Origin: Candidatus Sulfotelmatobacter sp.
GTDB taxonomy: Bacteria; Acidobacteriota; Terriglobia; Terriglobales; Acidobacteriaceae
Reading direction: 5' to 3'
Length of the DNA: 34,190 bases
Assembly: GCA_030041415.1 (NCBI GenBank)
Contig: JASHNX010000150.1
Span: 1-34,190 of the forward strand
Shown here one piece after another: positions 15,771 to 23,689 of the stretch (the stretch's first letter is position 1; each line of letters begins with the position of its first letter). The position numbers were made by a program, and so were the translations under genes. The notes beneath the pieces are model-generated. The model was not told the origin of the DNA. It worked only from the letters and a program-made list of their open reading frames with translations, and searched no databases.

Positions 15771-17214
15771 TCAGTCGCGCCCGGGCACCGTGGCAAGCCT
15801 CACGCCCGAATCTCCCATCATAGACTCGGAGGGTCTGCGCCGCGGCCTCACGCAGAGGCAGCTCACCATGATGGCCATCGGCGGCGCGATTGGCGTCGGC
15901 CTGTTCCTGGGCAGTGGCGTCACCATGCGATTAGCTGGCCCGGCGGTGATCCTTTCTTATCTTCACGGCGCGGTGGTCGCGCTAATCATGTCTTACGCAC
16001 TCGCGGAAATGGCGGTCGTGCATCCGGTCGCGGGGGCATTCGGAATCTACGCTGAGACTTATCTCAATCCCTGGGCAGGATTTTCCGTTCGCGCGACTTA
16101 CGGGGCTGCACAGATCATCGCGATTGGCGCTGAAGTTACAGCAGCCGGCATATATATGTCTTATTGGTTTCCGGATGTTCCCCAGTGGACTTGGGTGGTG
16201 CTGGTTTCGGCGTTGCTGGTTGCGCTCAATTCCATGCAGGTTCATCGCTTCGGCGAGTTCGAATATTGGTTTGCCATGATCAAAGTGGTGGCCATTATCG
16301 CCTTCATCATTGTTGGAATTTTTCTGGTTTTCGGCCGCGGATCACACGGTGCGACCGCTTGGGTTAACCTGACGCAACACGGAGGGTTTCTTCCCGCGGG
16401 ATGGAAAGGAGTCTGGCTTTCGCTCACCATCACAATCACCAGCTATATGGGAGTGGAAGTCATCGCCGTAACCGCGGGTGAAGCCGACTGTCCATCGGTT
16501 ACGATACCTCGCGCCATGCGCAGCATAGTCTGGCGGCTGATCCTTTTTTATGTCCTGGCGATCGCCATCATGGTCGCTATGACTCCGTGGAATCAGAGCA
16601 CGAGCGCATCGGGGCTTTCAGGCAGCCCGTTCGTTCTCGCATTTTCTGCTGCGCACGTGCCCTTCGCCGCCGCGATCATGAATTTCGTGGTGCTCACGGC
16701 AGCGCTTTCAAGCGTTAACACCAACCTATATCTTTCTACGCGCATGCTGTTCTCTCTTGGCAGGGAAGGCTATGCCCCAGCTTGGATGGGCAAGGTGAGT
16801 CGCAACGGAGTGCCGCATCACGCTCTGCTGGCCTCAACCGCAGGGATCATCGCAGCGATTTTGCTGGCCATCTATGCACCCAAGAACGCGTTTCTCATGC
16901 TCTTTGGAACGGCCGTCGCCGGAATGCTTTTCGTGTGGCTCGTGATTCTCGCAAGCCACCTCCGTTTTCGCGAAGCGCTTGCTCGCGAGCGGCTCTTGAG
17001 TTTGCCCATGCGCTTGCCGGCGCATCCGCTCTTCACACTAATCGGCATAGTCTTGCTGATCGCTATTTCGCTGACAACATTCTTCGTCGACGGATTGCGA
17101 TGGTCGGTACCGGCATTTTTTGTTTTTCTTGGACTCATCTCACTCTTGTATTTTCGCAACCGGGAAACGAAGACTGCGGGACAGCTTTCCACCTCTCATG
17201 CCGAGCCAGAATAA
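15763..17214 (+). CDS. APC-superfamily amino-acid permease
   Basis: 483 residues with about 12 predicted membrane helices. The first helix has the diagnostic IGGAIGVGLFLGSG stretch of the amino-acid transporter (AAT) family; the conserved loop GEADCPSVTIPRAM follows helix 6, and SRMLF-like SLGREGYAP lies later. It should be a proton-coupled importer of an amino acid in the inner membrane. The start ATG at 15763 overlaps the PLP enzyme's last codons by 8 bp; a longer in-frame reading runs back inside that gene but is only a shadow. The 3' end overlaps the flavin oxidase start by 17 bp. Tight overlap on both sides makes this one transcript, so the imported compound is probably the substrate of the neighbouring enzymes. 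No visible ribosome-binding site; translation is probably coupled. Confidence 0.92.
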   Translation: MTDQSRPGTVASLTPESPIIDSEGLRRGLTQRQLTMMAIGGAIGVGLFLGSGVTMRLAGPAVILSYLHGAVVALIMSYALAEMAVVHPVAGAFGIYAETYLNPWAGFSVRATYGAAQIIAIGAEVTAAGIYMSYWFPDVPQWTWVVLVSALLVALNSMQVHRFGEFEYWFAMIKVVAIIAFIIVGIFLVFGRGSHGATAWVNLTQHGGFLPAGWKGVWLSLTITITSYMGVEVIAVTAGEADCPSVTIPRAMRSIVWRLILFYVLAIAIMVAMTPWNQSTSASGLSGSPFVLAFSAAHVPFAAAIMNFVVLTAALSSVNTNLYLSTRMLFSLGREGYAPAWMGKVSRNGVPHHALLASTAGIIAAILLAIYAPKNAFLMLFGTAVAGMLFVWLVILASHLRFREALARERLLSLPMRLPAHPLFTLIGIVLLIAISLTTFFVDGLRWSVPAFFVFLGLISLLYFRNRETKTAGQLSTSHAEPE

Positions 17215-18625
17215 GTCTGCGCAGAATGATTCCGAGCAAGCGCGGGCATGCCGCGAGATTCACTCGGTGCTTCGCGGCCGATTCGACGGCGATCTTTTGC
17301 GCGCAGGCGATCCGGGATACGAAGAGGCGCGGACGATCTGGAATGGCATGGTCGCACGTCGGCCGGGCCTCATCGCGCGCTGCGCGGATGTTGGCGATGT
17401 TCGAATCGCCGTGCGAGCTGCAAACGAGATCGGCATTCTCACTGCTATCCGCTGCGGAGGCCACAGTCTCGCGGGTTTCAGCACTTGCGATGGCGGGCTA
17501 GTAATTGACTTGTCGAGGATGCGCGACGTATTTGTCGATGCCGATGCCCGCCGGGCGCGTGTTGCCGGCGGCTGCCTGTTGGGCTCGATTGATACCGCGA
17601 CACAAAAGGCAGGTCTTGTTTTTCCCTCCGGAGTCGTTTCCCACACGGGGGCATCCGGTCTGATTCTTGGCGGAGGCACTGGTTGGCTCACACGGCGGTT
17701 CGGGTTATCGTGTGACAATGTCGAAGCTTTTACTCTGGTTACGGCGGACGGATCTCTCCTTCACGCCGACTCAAAAGAGAATTCGGATCTGTTCTGGGCT
17801 TTGCGCGGAGGGGGTGGCAACTTCGGAATCGTGACCGAATTCGATCTTAAGCTCCATCCGCTGAAATCGGTTGTGCTTGCCGAAGGCCTTATTCCCGAGG
17901 CCAGCATCCGTCAGCTCCTTGAGTGCTGGCGTGACTTCATGGCTGATGCGCCATTCGATCTGAAATGGAATCTTAACCTCCGCCTCGCTCCGCGTCAGAG
18001 TAAGGTTCCGGCGCAACTTCGCGGAAGGCCGGTAGCGGAAAGTTCGCTGGTCTGGACCGGTGCTCAGGAAGCCGCACAAGCATATTTCGAGCGCGCTCTT
18101 TCGTTTTGCCACCCCGATTCGGTGCGAAGCCAAACCGTGTCATATCTAAACCTGCAGACCATGGCCGATTCCGACTTTCCGCATGGCCGCCGTTATTACA
18201 CGAAGTCCGGGTATTTTAGCTGTCTCAACGATGCAACCATCGATCGCTTTCTCGACGCGCTTGCCACGGTTCCATCAGCCGCAACGCAGATCGAACTTGC
18301 TTATCTGGGGGGAGCCGCTGGGCAGGTAGCCTCCGACGAAACGGCGTTCGGTGATCGCAGCGCGCCATTCATTCTTAATCTCCTGGCAAATTGGCCTCAC
18401 GCCGCAGGGGACGATCTACATATTTCCTGGGTTCGTTCGGTCTTCGAAAAGCTGCGTCCGGCGATGAAACCAGGTGTTTACGTGAACTTCATGAGCGGCG
18501 ACGAGCAGGACCGCGTGCCCGAGGCCTACCAACAACGATGGGAACGCATGGTCGAGGTCAAGACTCGCTACGACCCACGCAATTTCTTTTGCCTGAATCA
18601 GAACGTTCAACTACGGACAAATTGA
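17198..18625 (+). CDS. FAD-linked oxidase of the berberine-bridge (BBE/PCMH) family
   Basis: 475 residues. The FAD-binding domain shows RCGGHS with His89 (the usual 8-alpha-histidyl flavin attachment site), the pyrophosphate loop TGASGLILGGGTGWL, and GGGGNFGIVTEF. The C-terminal BBE segment RYDPRNFFCLNQNV is present. The cysteine that forms a second flavin bond in bicovalent members is replaced in the S-H-T-G-A-S-G loop, so a single covalent link is expected. Such enzymes oxidise alcohols, amines or sugars with O2. The start ATG at 17198 lies inside the permease gene (17-bp overlap); an upstream in-frame ATG at 17120 would lie deeper in the permease and is rejected. Last gene of the overlapping set. 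No signal peptide is seen, so it is probably cytoplasmic. Confidence 0.88.
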   Translation: MPSQNKSAQNDSEQARACREIHSVLRGRFDGDLLRAGDPGYEEARTIWNGMVARRPGLIARCADVGDVRIAVRAANEIGILTAIRCGGHSLAGFSTCDGGLVIDLSRMRDVFVDADARRARVAGGCLLGSIDTATQKAGLVFPSGVVSHTGASGLILGGGTGWLTRRFGLSCDNVEAFTLVTADGSLLHADSKENSDLFWALRGGGGNFGIVTEFDLKLHPLKSVVLAEGLIPEASIRQLLECWRDFMADAPFDLKWNLNLRLAPRQSKVPAQLRGRPVAESSLVWTGAQEAAQAYFERALSFCHPDSVRSQTVSYLNLQTMADSDFPHGRRYYTKSGYFSCLNDATIDRFLDALATVPSAATQIELAYLGGAAGQVASDETAFGDRSAPFILNLLANWPHAAGDDLHISWVRSVFEKLRPAMKPGVYVNFMSGDEQDRVPEAYQQRWERMVEVKTRYDPRNFFCLNQNVQLRTN

Positions 18626-18673
18626 TCGAATGTACGATGGAGCCTGCAACGACAATAATTAAGGATGGGAACA

Positions 18674-20221
18674 ATGTTCGCAAATTGGGCAGTCGATCGT
18701 CGCGCCATGAAACTTACTTTCCTGACTGTATTCGTTCTACTTGTTGGTATCCGGCTGTCTTTTGCGCAGAAAAACGCCTCGTTTTACGTGTCAACGAATG
18801 GCAGCGATGCGAACGCCGGAACGCAAACCGCACCCTGGAGAACGATCCAACACGCGGCCGATGTTGCTCGCGCGGGCAATACGATCAATGTGCGCGGCGG
18901 AGCTTATGACGAGTTGCTCACGATCAAGTCGTCGGGCAATGCCACAGACGGATACATAAGTTTTAGAAGCTATCCCGGCGAAACTGCCGTGCTCGACGCA
19001 GCGCATTTTACGCCCACCGGTAGAAGCGCGATTGTGACCATTCACAATCAGAGTTACGTACGAATCGAAGGATTTGAGATTCGGAACTTCCGCACCGCCG
19101 AACACCACCTGGCTCCGCTAGGCATAAGCGTAATGGGATCGGGATCTCATATCGAACTACTGAAAAACAACGTTCACGATATCGAAAATAATTTTCAAGG
19201 CCGCGACCGCCCCGGAAGCGGCGGCAATGGTTTCGGCATCGCGGTGTACGGCACCGATGCGAAAACTCCCATCAGCGACTTGGTCATCGACGGGAACGAG
19301 GTTCATCATCTCAAGACCGGCTCGAGCGAATCGCTGGTTGTGAACGGAAATGTAACCAATTTCCGCATTACGCATAACGTCGTTCACGACAATAACAACA
19401 TTGGAATCGACGTCATCGGTTTTGAGCGCACGGCCCCCGACCCGGCCGTCGATCAGGCTCGGGACGGAGTCGTGAGCGAGAATCTGGTTTACAACATCAC
19501 GTCGCGAGGTAATCCGGCATATGGCCAAGACCAGTCTTCCGACGGCATTTACGTGGATGGCGGCGCCAAGATTCTGATCGAACGCAACGTCATCCATGAC
19601 GTAGATTTTGGCATCGAGCTGGCCAGTGAGCATCGCAACCGCGCCACCAGCTACGTTATCGCCCGAAACAATCTTATTTATCACTGCAACACTGCAGGCG
19701 TTTCCATCGGAGGCTACGCACCTGAACGTGGCCACACCGAACACTGCGTCGTAGTCAACAACACTCTTTACGATAATGACACGGCGGGAACCGGATCTGG
19801 TGAGTTCCAGATGCAGTGGAATATGTCGGACGACGTTTTTGAAAACAACATCGTGTACGCCGGCGAGCGGTGTCTGATGTCGCTGAATAGATCTGACGTC
19901 GACAAGAACCACCCGCCGGTCACCATCGATCACAATCTTTATTATTGTGCGGCCGGATCCAAAGCAAGCAGCTGGAAGGCAGCTTCCGAGAGCTTCACTG
20001 GGTTTGAGAAATATGTTCAATCCACAGGGAATGACAGCCACTCCCGGTTTCTGGATCCTGGCTTCGTTAACGCTCCTGATAGGGACTTTCACTTGCAAGC
20101 CGCCTCGCCGGCAACCGCAGAAGGCGTAATCGAGAACCTGCCTGTAGGCGAACATGATCTCGACGGGTCACCGCGCATCAAGTCGGGGAAGATTGACCTC
20201 GGCTGCTATGAGGGACGGTAA
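18674..20221 (+). CDS. Secreted right-handed parallel beta-helix protein (DUF1565/pectate-lyase-9-like)
   Basis: 515 residues with a signal peptide (about 13-32, ending RLSFAQ). The mature N-terminus FYVSTNGSDANAGTQTAPW with RTIQHAAD is the DUF1565-type cap of pectate-lyase-9-like beta-helices. A long ladder of parallel-helix rungs follows (repeated N-x-V-H-D and I-x-x-N-x-I/V motifs). The C-terminus, FHLQAASPA...DLGCYEG, matches the choice-of-anchor Q-like ending. Likely an extracellular polysaccharide-binding protein or lyase; catalytic residues cannot be assigned. Start chosen at 18674 because AAGGA (18661-18665) lies 8 nt upstream; ATGs at 18665 and 18707 are alternatives. It lies 48 bp after the flavin oxidase, so it may be on the same transcript, but its role fits polysaccharide use better than amino-acid breakdown. 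Confidence 0.8.
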   Translation: MFANWAVDRRAMKLTFLTVFVLLVGIRLSFAQKNASFYVSTNGSDANAGTQTAPWRTIQHAADVARAGNTINVRGGAYDELLTIKSSGNATDGYISFRSYPGETAVLDAAHFTPTGRSAIVTIHNQSYVRIEGFEIRNFRTAEHHLAPLGISVMGSGSHIELLKNNVHDIENNFQGRDRPGSGGNGFGIAVYGTDAKTPISDLVIDGNEVHHLKTGSSESLVVNGNVTNFRITHNVVHDNNNIGIDVIGFERTAPDPAVDQARDGVVSENLVYNITSRGNPAYGQDQSSDGIYVDGGAKILIERNVIHDVDFGIELASEHRNRATSYVIARNNLIYHCNTAGVSIGGYAPERGHTEHCVVVNNTLYDNDTAGTGSGEFQMQWNMSDDVFENNIVYAGERCLMSLNRSDVDKNHPPVTIDHNLYYCAAGSKASSWKAASESFTGFEKYVQSTGNDSHSRFLDPGFVNAPDRDFHLQAASPATAEGVIENLPVGEHDLDGSPRIKSGKIDLGCYEGR

Positions 20222-20249
20222 GCACAACCTGCGGGGAAAAACGACCGAA

Positions 20250-20289
20250 TAAATAAAAAAGCCGGAGACAACCCACCGTGTCTCCGGCT
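20250..20289 (-). terminator. Strong intrinsic terminator of the DsbA-like gene
   Basis: On the minus strand, an 11-bp perfect stem (AGCCGGAGACA at 20289-20279 pairing with its complement at 20270-20260, loop of 8 nt) is followed by a T-rich tract (20259-20251), 33 nt after the stop codon at 20322. A stem-loop plus U-tract of this quality is a convincing rho-independent terminator. It also separates this operon from the convergent beta-helix gene. Confidence 0.9.
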
Positions 20290-20321
20290 CAACGCCTTCG
20301 GCGTTCGGGGGAGATCTTCTC

Positions 20322-21353
20322 TTACTTTCCTGCGCTGGCGACTGTTTGCGACGTCGCTGCTAATTGCTGCTCAATCACCTGGCGCAAAGTCGCATAGTCC
20401 AAAGCACCACTCATGAAGTGCCCATTGATGAAGAAGCTCGGAGTGCCGTTGATCCCGAGGCGAGTGCCTTCTTTTCGGTCCCGATCAACCGCGGCGGCTG
20501 CTTCTCCCGAGTCCAAGCATTTATCGAACTTTCCGGAATCCAGCTTCAAAGCTCTTGCTTGGGCTTTGAGTTGATCGACATCGAGTTCCTTGCTGCGGAA
20601 TAGTTCGTCATGAAACTCCCAGAACTCATTCTGCTCACTCGCACACCGTGCCGCTTCCGCAGCCTTCTCCGCGCGTGCATGCATCGGAAGGGGAAAATCT
20701 TTAAATGCGAATGAGACCTTGCCGCTATAGTCCGAGGCCAGTTTTTTCACATCAGAAGCGACCTTCTGGCAATAGGGGCACTCATAGTCAGCGAACTCAA
20801 CGAGGGTGACCTGTGCGTTCTCCGGTCCTCGCGTCATCTGCGGGTTCGCTGCTTCCAATGTCGCACTGGGGGGAGCGAGAACGATGTACACGGTCGATTC
20901 TGTGCGTAAGGTTTGAATATATGCAGTCTTGGCTTTTTCGGCCCGCAGTTGACGGATCTTTTCGAGAATCTTTTCCCGTACGACTTCGTAGGGCTGATCG
21001 GTCTCCACCCCTTCGTAATAGACCTTCATCTGATCCTCAGTAGGATCTTTCATCTTCGAGTTGACTTCCCGGTCGAGGAGCTGGGCGACCGTCAGGTGCT
21101 CGCTGGCCGCCTTCTGCTCGAGTAGTTTTTTGTCGATGAGGTCGTTTAATGCCTTCGTTTCGACTTGATAGTACTGATAGCGAGCAGCAAGAAGTTTCGC
21201 AGACTCTTCCTGTTCCAGATCAGACATCGTTATTTTCACGCCTCCAACATTGGCCACCGCGCTGTCGTCGCTATTATTCTGAGCGGCGCTCCGCCTCACT
21301 GCGATAAATGCAAGCGCCACGGTCAACCCCAGAACCATTTTGGAAACTGACAT
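20322..21353 (-). CDS. Exported DsbA-like thiol oxidoreductase with SurA-like N-terminal helical domain
   Basis: 343 residues. Signal peptide (about 1-25, ending RRSAAQ). An N-terminal region (about 30-150) with VANVGGVKITMSDLE and many charged helices resembles the SurA/PpiC N-terminal chaperone segment. The C-terminal half is a thioredoxin-fold DsbA (thioredoxin_4) domain with active site C192-P-Y-C195 in FADYECPYC and cis-proline loop GTPSFFING (T304-P305). It should form or rearrange disulfides in the periplasm. The ATG at 21353 follows GGGGGAG by 4 nt. The upstream gene encodes an eight-cysteine secreted protein, an obvious candidate client (inference). A short inverted repeat (21440-21456) lies between the two genes, and the strong terminator follows this one. 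No dsbB-like gene is seen. Confidence 0.87.
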   Translation of the reverse strand: MSVSKMVLGLTVALAFIAVRRSAAQNNSDDSAVANVGGVKITMSDLEQEESAKLLAARYQYYQVETKALNDLIDKKLLEQKAASEHLTVAQLLDREVNSKMKDPTEDQMKVYYEGVETDQPYEVVREKILEKIRQLRAEKAKTAYIQTLRTESTVYIVLAPPSATLEAANPQMTRGPENAQVTLVEFADYECPYCQKVASDVKKLASDYSGKVSFAFKDFPLPMHARAEKAAEAARCASEQNEFWEFHDELFRSKELDVDQLKAQARALKLDSGKFDKCLDSGEAAAAVDRDRKEGTRLGINGTPSFFINGHFMSGALDYATLRQVIEQQLAATSQTVASAGK

Positions 21354-21439
21354 AATCTCCCCCAATCTCATGCAATAAAGTTGCGGTCTGTGACAGTCCC
21401 GCTTATTTTTGCTTGCGAATGAACTCAATGAAACTGCGA

Positions 21440-21456
21440 GGGCTCATAGCGAGCCC
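21440..21456 (-). terminator. Short inverted repeat between the cysteine-rich and DsbA-like genes
   Basis: GGGCTC and GAGCCC (6 bp each, 5-nt loop) lie 15 nt after the stop of the cysteine-rich gene. On the minus strand the stem is followed by TCGCAGTTTCATT, a poor U-tract. It may be a weak terminator or attenuator that lowers expression of the downstream DsbA-like gene. Confidence 0.3.
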
Positions 21457-21470
21457 CCGCCGGTTGAAAG

Positions 21471-22061
21471 CTAGTCTCCCGTTCCGCAAGAGCAGATGCC
21501 GGAGCCGCTGCCAACGTTGTGGATGGAACGGCACTCCGACGCGAGATTGCCTTCTTCGGTTGAGCTGAGGGTGGCATCTTGCGAGGCCGTCTCAGTGATT
21601 GTGTAGCTGGTGTTTTGAATGTGCGTAGCCCAAGCCCTTACCGCAGGGGTCGGAACCAGATTCGCGGAACTGGTTGGCGATGGGCAGCTTTTATCGGGAC
21701 CTGCAATCGTGGAAACGATTTTGATTACGCCACCGGTCAAGCTGGTTCCCGTTAGCGGGTTGCTGGTCAGGTCGGCATCTACCGAAAGAGTCCGCAAACC
21801 GTCGGGGCTAACGTAGCAACTGCAGCACTCGGACATCTCCTCATTCACGTCAAACACAAAGATAGCGGCACACAAAGACCCGCCGGATGTTCCCGGGTTG
21901 TCGATGCGAACCGTTCCATCCGGTGCGCCGCTGGTATTCGCATTGGAAAAATAATCGACCTTCAGAACATCGGCTGGGGGCGTGGTGGCGGCAGCCCACA
22001 AGGACGATGTACAAAGAGCGAGCACCAATGTACACACTACAAACACTGAAGTTTTTGTCAT
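21471..22061 (-). CDS. Cysteine-rich secreted protein, family unknown
   Basis: 196 residues with a signal peptide (about 1-24, ending SLWAAA). The mature protein has eight cysteines: C64, C79, C80, C82 (ECCSC cluster), C126, C177, C190 and C192 (ICSCGTGD at the C-terminus). An even number and two close clusters suggest four disulfides or a metal site. The rest is Ser/Thr/Gly-rich with predicted beta strands (TVRIDNPGTSGGSLCAAIFV). I do not recognise a named domain. The ATG at 22061 follows AGGAGAA, 9-10 nt upstream, and begins the signal peptide; an in-frame extension to 22157 lacks support. The upstream region holds the direct repeats at 22167-22203, implying tight control, and the LuxR-type gene lies before that. 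The DsbA-like gene downstream may fold it. Confidence 0.7.
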   Translation of the reverse strand: MTKTSVFVVCTLVLALCTSSLWAAATTPPADVLKVDYFSNANTSGAPDGTVRIDNPGTSGGSLCAAIFVFDVNEEMSECCSCYVSPDGLRTLSVDADLTSNPLTGTSLTGGVIKIVSTIAGPDKSCPSPTSSANLVPTPAVRAWATHIQNTSYTITETASQDATLSSTEEGNLASECRSIHNVGSGSGICSCGTGD

Positions 22062-22126
22062 TGTGATTATTCTCCTGACAGAGTTACGCTGCCAAGCTGG
22101 GGAGGTGAACTTGGCGAATGGCGCGC

Positions 22127-22203
22127 TCTGTACTCTAGCGGCAAACCACAAACTCACAAGTCTCCATACGTACTATCCACTCTGTACTATTCAATCTGTA
22201 CTA
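22127..22203. repeat. Direct-repeat array upstream of the cysteine-rich gene
   Basis: On the plus strand TACGTACTA (22167-22175), TCTGTACTA (22181-22189) and TCTGTACTA (22195-22203) recur at exactly 14-bp steps. A fourth related copy, TCTGTACTC, lies at 22127-22135, 40 bp before the first. On the gene's strand the unit reads TAGTACAGA. The array is 106-142 bp upstream of the cysteine-rich gene's start. It has the look of a multi-site operator. The binding protein is unknown; the adjacent LuxR-type regulator is the first candidate. Confidence 0.65.
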
Positions 22204-22237
22204 ATTCGATCTCACTAACCCGGCCCGGGCTCTCATT

Positions 22238-22780
22238 TCAGTTTCCTGCACCCACGATCTGGCCAATAATTCCCGATCTCGTCGAGACGTTCATCTTCAC
22301 CATTACCAGCCGCAGAAATGCTTTTACGGTATTCGGGCTGATTTCCATGCGCTGGGCGATTTCCTTGCTGGTGTATCCCTTCAGAAGGTGCCGCACGGTT
22401 TCCAGCTCCCGAGTAGTCAAACCGAAACGCTCCGAAATCTGCGTAAGCTTGACGGTGTCGGTACTTCTGCGTTCCAGCATGACGATCTGCCATCCGCTTC
22501 CCGAAGACGACCCGTTCCCGTTGTTTGCTTTCAGGTCGAGCAAAAACGAGCGACAAAAATATTTCCTTTTTGCGGAACGAAATTCCTCCACAAATCGGGG
22601 CGGAGATTGACGCCGGGCGAGATCGCTGCGAATCTTGTTTGACAGCCAGTTGCCGAGGTGGTGAATCTCCGACGGCTGAGCCGGATAAGTCAGAATCTGA
22701 AGAGCCTCGCCGTTAAAAGCGACCACGGCCAACGAGGCGTCAGTTACTATCAGCCCTGGTGCGGTCGAATCTGTATGCAC
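22238..22780 (-). CDS. LuxR-family transcription regulator with N-terminal PAS-like domain
   Basis: 180 residues. The C-terminal LuxR (GerE) helix-turn-helix (about 117-175) is clear: LTTRELETVRHLLKGYTSKEIA then ISPNTVKAFLRLVMVKMNVSTR. The N-terminal part (about 8-105, with GLIVTDASLAVVAFNGEA) resembles a PAS-type sensor; there is no receiver aspartate pattern, so it is not a standard response regulator. A GTG at 22780 is chosen as the start because AAGGGGA (22792-22786) lies 5 nt upstream; a GTG at 22822 would add 14 basic residues without a ribosome-binding site. The gene for the cysteine-rich secreted protein begins 176 bp downstream on the same strand, with a direct-repeat array in the gap. 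It probably controls that gene (inference). Two palindromes lie about 200 bp upstream. Confidence 0.85.
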   Translation of the reverse strand: MHTDSTAPGLIVTDASLAVVAFNGEALQILTYPAQPSEIHHLGNWLSNKIRSDLARRQSPPRFVEEFRSAKRKYFCRSFLLDLKANNGNGSSSGSGWQIVMLERRSTDTVKLTQISERFGLTTRELETVRHLLKGYTSKEIAQRMEISPNTVKAFLRLVMVKMNVSTRSGIIGQIVGAGN

Positions 22781-23215
22781 TTTGGTCCCCTTTTTTCGCG
22801 CAAAGTCCTGTCTCCGTCGCACATCGTTCGCGACGCAGCAATCTACCTTTACTTCTATTCAGCCTTTACGGGGTCCCGTTGCTCGGCGCAGCTTCCGTTA
22901 GCCGCTTGTTCTTTTAAGCGTTGTCTTCACTGCCGAGCAAATTTTCCAATTTCAGTTGATCGCAACAGGCAGGTATTTTTCCCGGGGGAAAGTGGAAAAC
23001 ACCGCCGCACGTTCCCCGGGGGAGGAACAGTTAATGAATCGATGCGCAGAATTCTGCCACACTAGAATTTGGTGTCAATAGGAAAGTGGTGGAATTCTTA
23101 CCTTAGCCCAAATGAATTAGCCCCTTCGGGCCAGCATGAGAAGAGTAACCCAATAGGATGATCCCACTCCCGCGCGCAGTCGTCATCGCTTCCACACGGG
23201 ATTTAGATTTCTTTC
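22781..23215. other. 435-bp intergenic region with paired palindromes
   Basis: I see no convincing gene here. The region holds two related GC-rich palindromes (22978-22991 and 23012-23023). Further on, AATTCT / AGAATT form a small inverted repeat (about 23051-23070), and a further GAATTCT lies near 23092. It is the likely promoter region of the LuxR-type gene on the minus strand and may also serve as the 3' region of the small gene at 23216. No strong -35/-10 pair was identified. Confidence 0.4.
22978..23023. promoter_or_regulatory. Two similar palindromes, candidate operators
   Basis: TTTCCCGGGGGAAA (22978-22991; 6-bp arms around GG) and TTCCCCGGGGGA (23012-23023; TCCCC-G-GGGGA) are near-identical dyads with centres about 33 bp apart, close to three helix turns. 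They lie about 200 bp upstream of the LuxR-type gene's start. Dyads of this kind often bind dimeric regulators; which one is unknown. Confidence 0.4.
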
Positions 23216-23515
23216 TCACGCGCGGATTTGCCAATTATCAGCGGCATGGTTCACTGTGCGTGGGCGTAGCTTGGCGTGACCGATTTGCATGGCACGGTGC
23301 TTGGGACCAGTTCGGTGTTCCGAGATTGCCCTGTGAACGCACTGCTCAATCCTTCCTCCGATGCTCGACAGCGCTTTCCCAAGTGTGTTCATAATGGGGT
23401 TCGAGAGGAGCCAACTTCGCGAGTGCGGAACCGGAATGTTGGCTTCGATGGCCCGTCTGTATTTGGCGATCCATTGTTGTTCGGCTTCATCGGCGGCAAT
23501 CGACTGGGTCTCCAT
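23216..23515 (-). CDS. Small charged protein, hypothetical
   Basis: 99 residues beginning METQSIAADEAEQQWI. The first half is an acidic then basic amphipathic stretch (WIAKYRRAIEAN, then VPHSRSWLL) that could form a helix; the rest is basic and less ordered. No membrane segment, signal peptide or named motif. AAGGAGAAT (23532-23524) lies upstream, with 11 nt between GGAG and ATG, slightly long but strong. It is divergent from the secreted protein at 23690. The ribosome-binding site and protein-like N-terminus favour a real gene, but the basic C-terminal third looks less protein-like, so a pseudogene or shorter product is possible. Confidence 0.4.
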   Translation of the reverse strand: METQSIAADEAEQQWIAKYRRAIEANIPVPHSRSWLLSNPIMNTLGKALSSIGGRIEQCVHRAISEHRTGPKHRAMQIGHAKLRPRTVNHAADNWQIRA

Positions 23516-23689
23516 ATCGAAAGATTCTCCTTAACCAAAAAATTCGCCGATCTTATACTCCACCTCCGGGCTTCTGGCAAAACTCCGAACGCATTAGCCT
23601 CAAAGTTTAGGGCTCACATTTCAGATCCAGGGGTAGAATCGGCCGCTGTACGCGAAGTTGATTTGTCGGCTGAATCCCGTTGCAACCCG

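Noticed and set aside
19157-20155. Minus-strand open frame of 332 codons
   Set aside because: Antisense to the beta-helix gene; its Val/Asp/Asn runs mirror the repeat rungs on the other strand.
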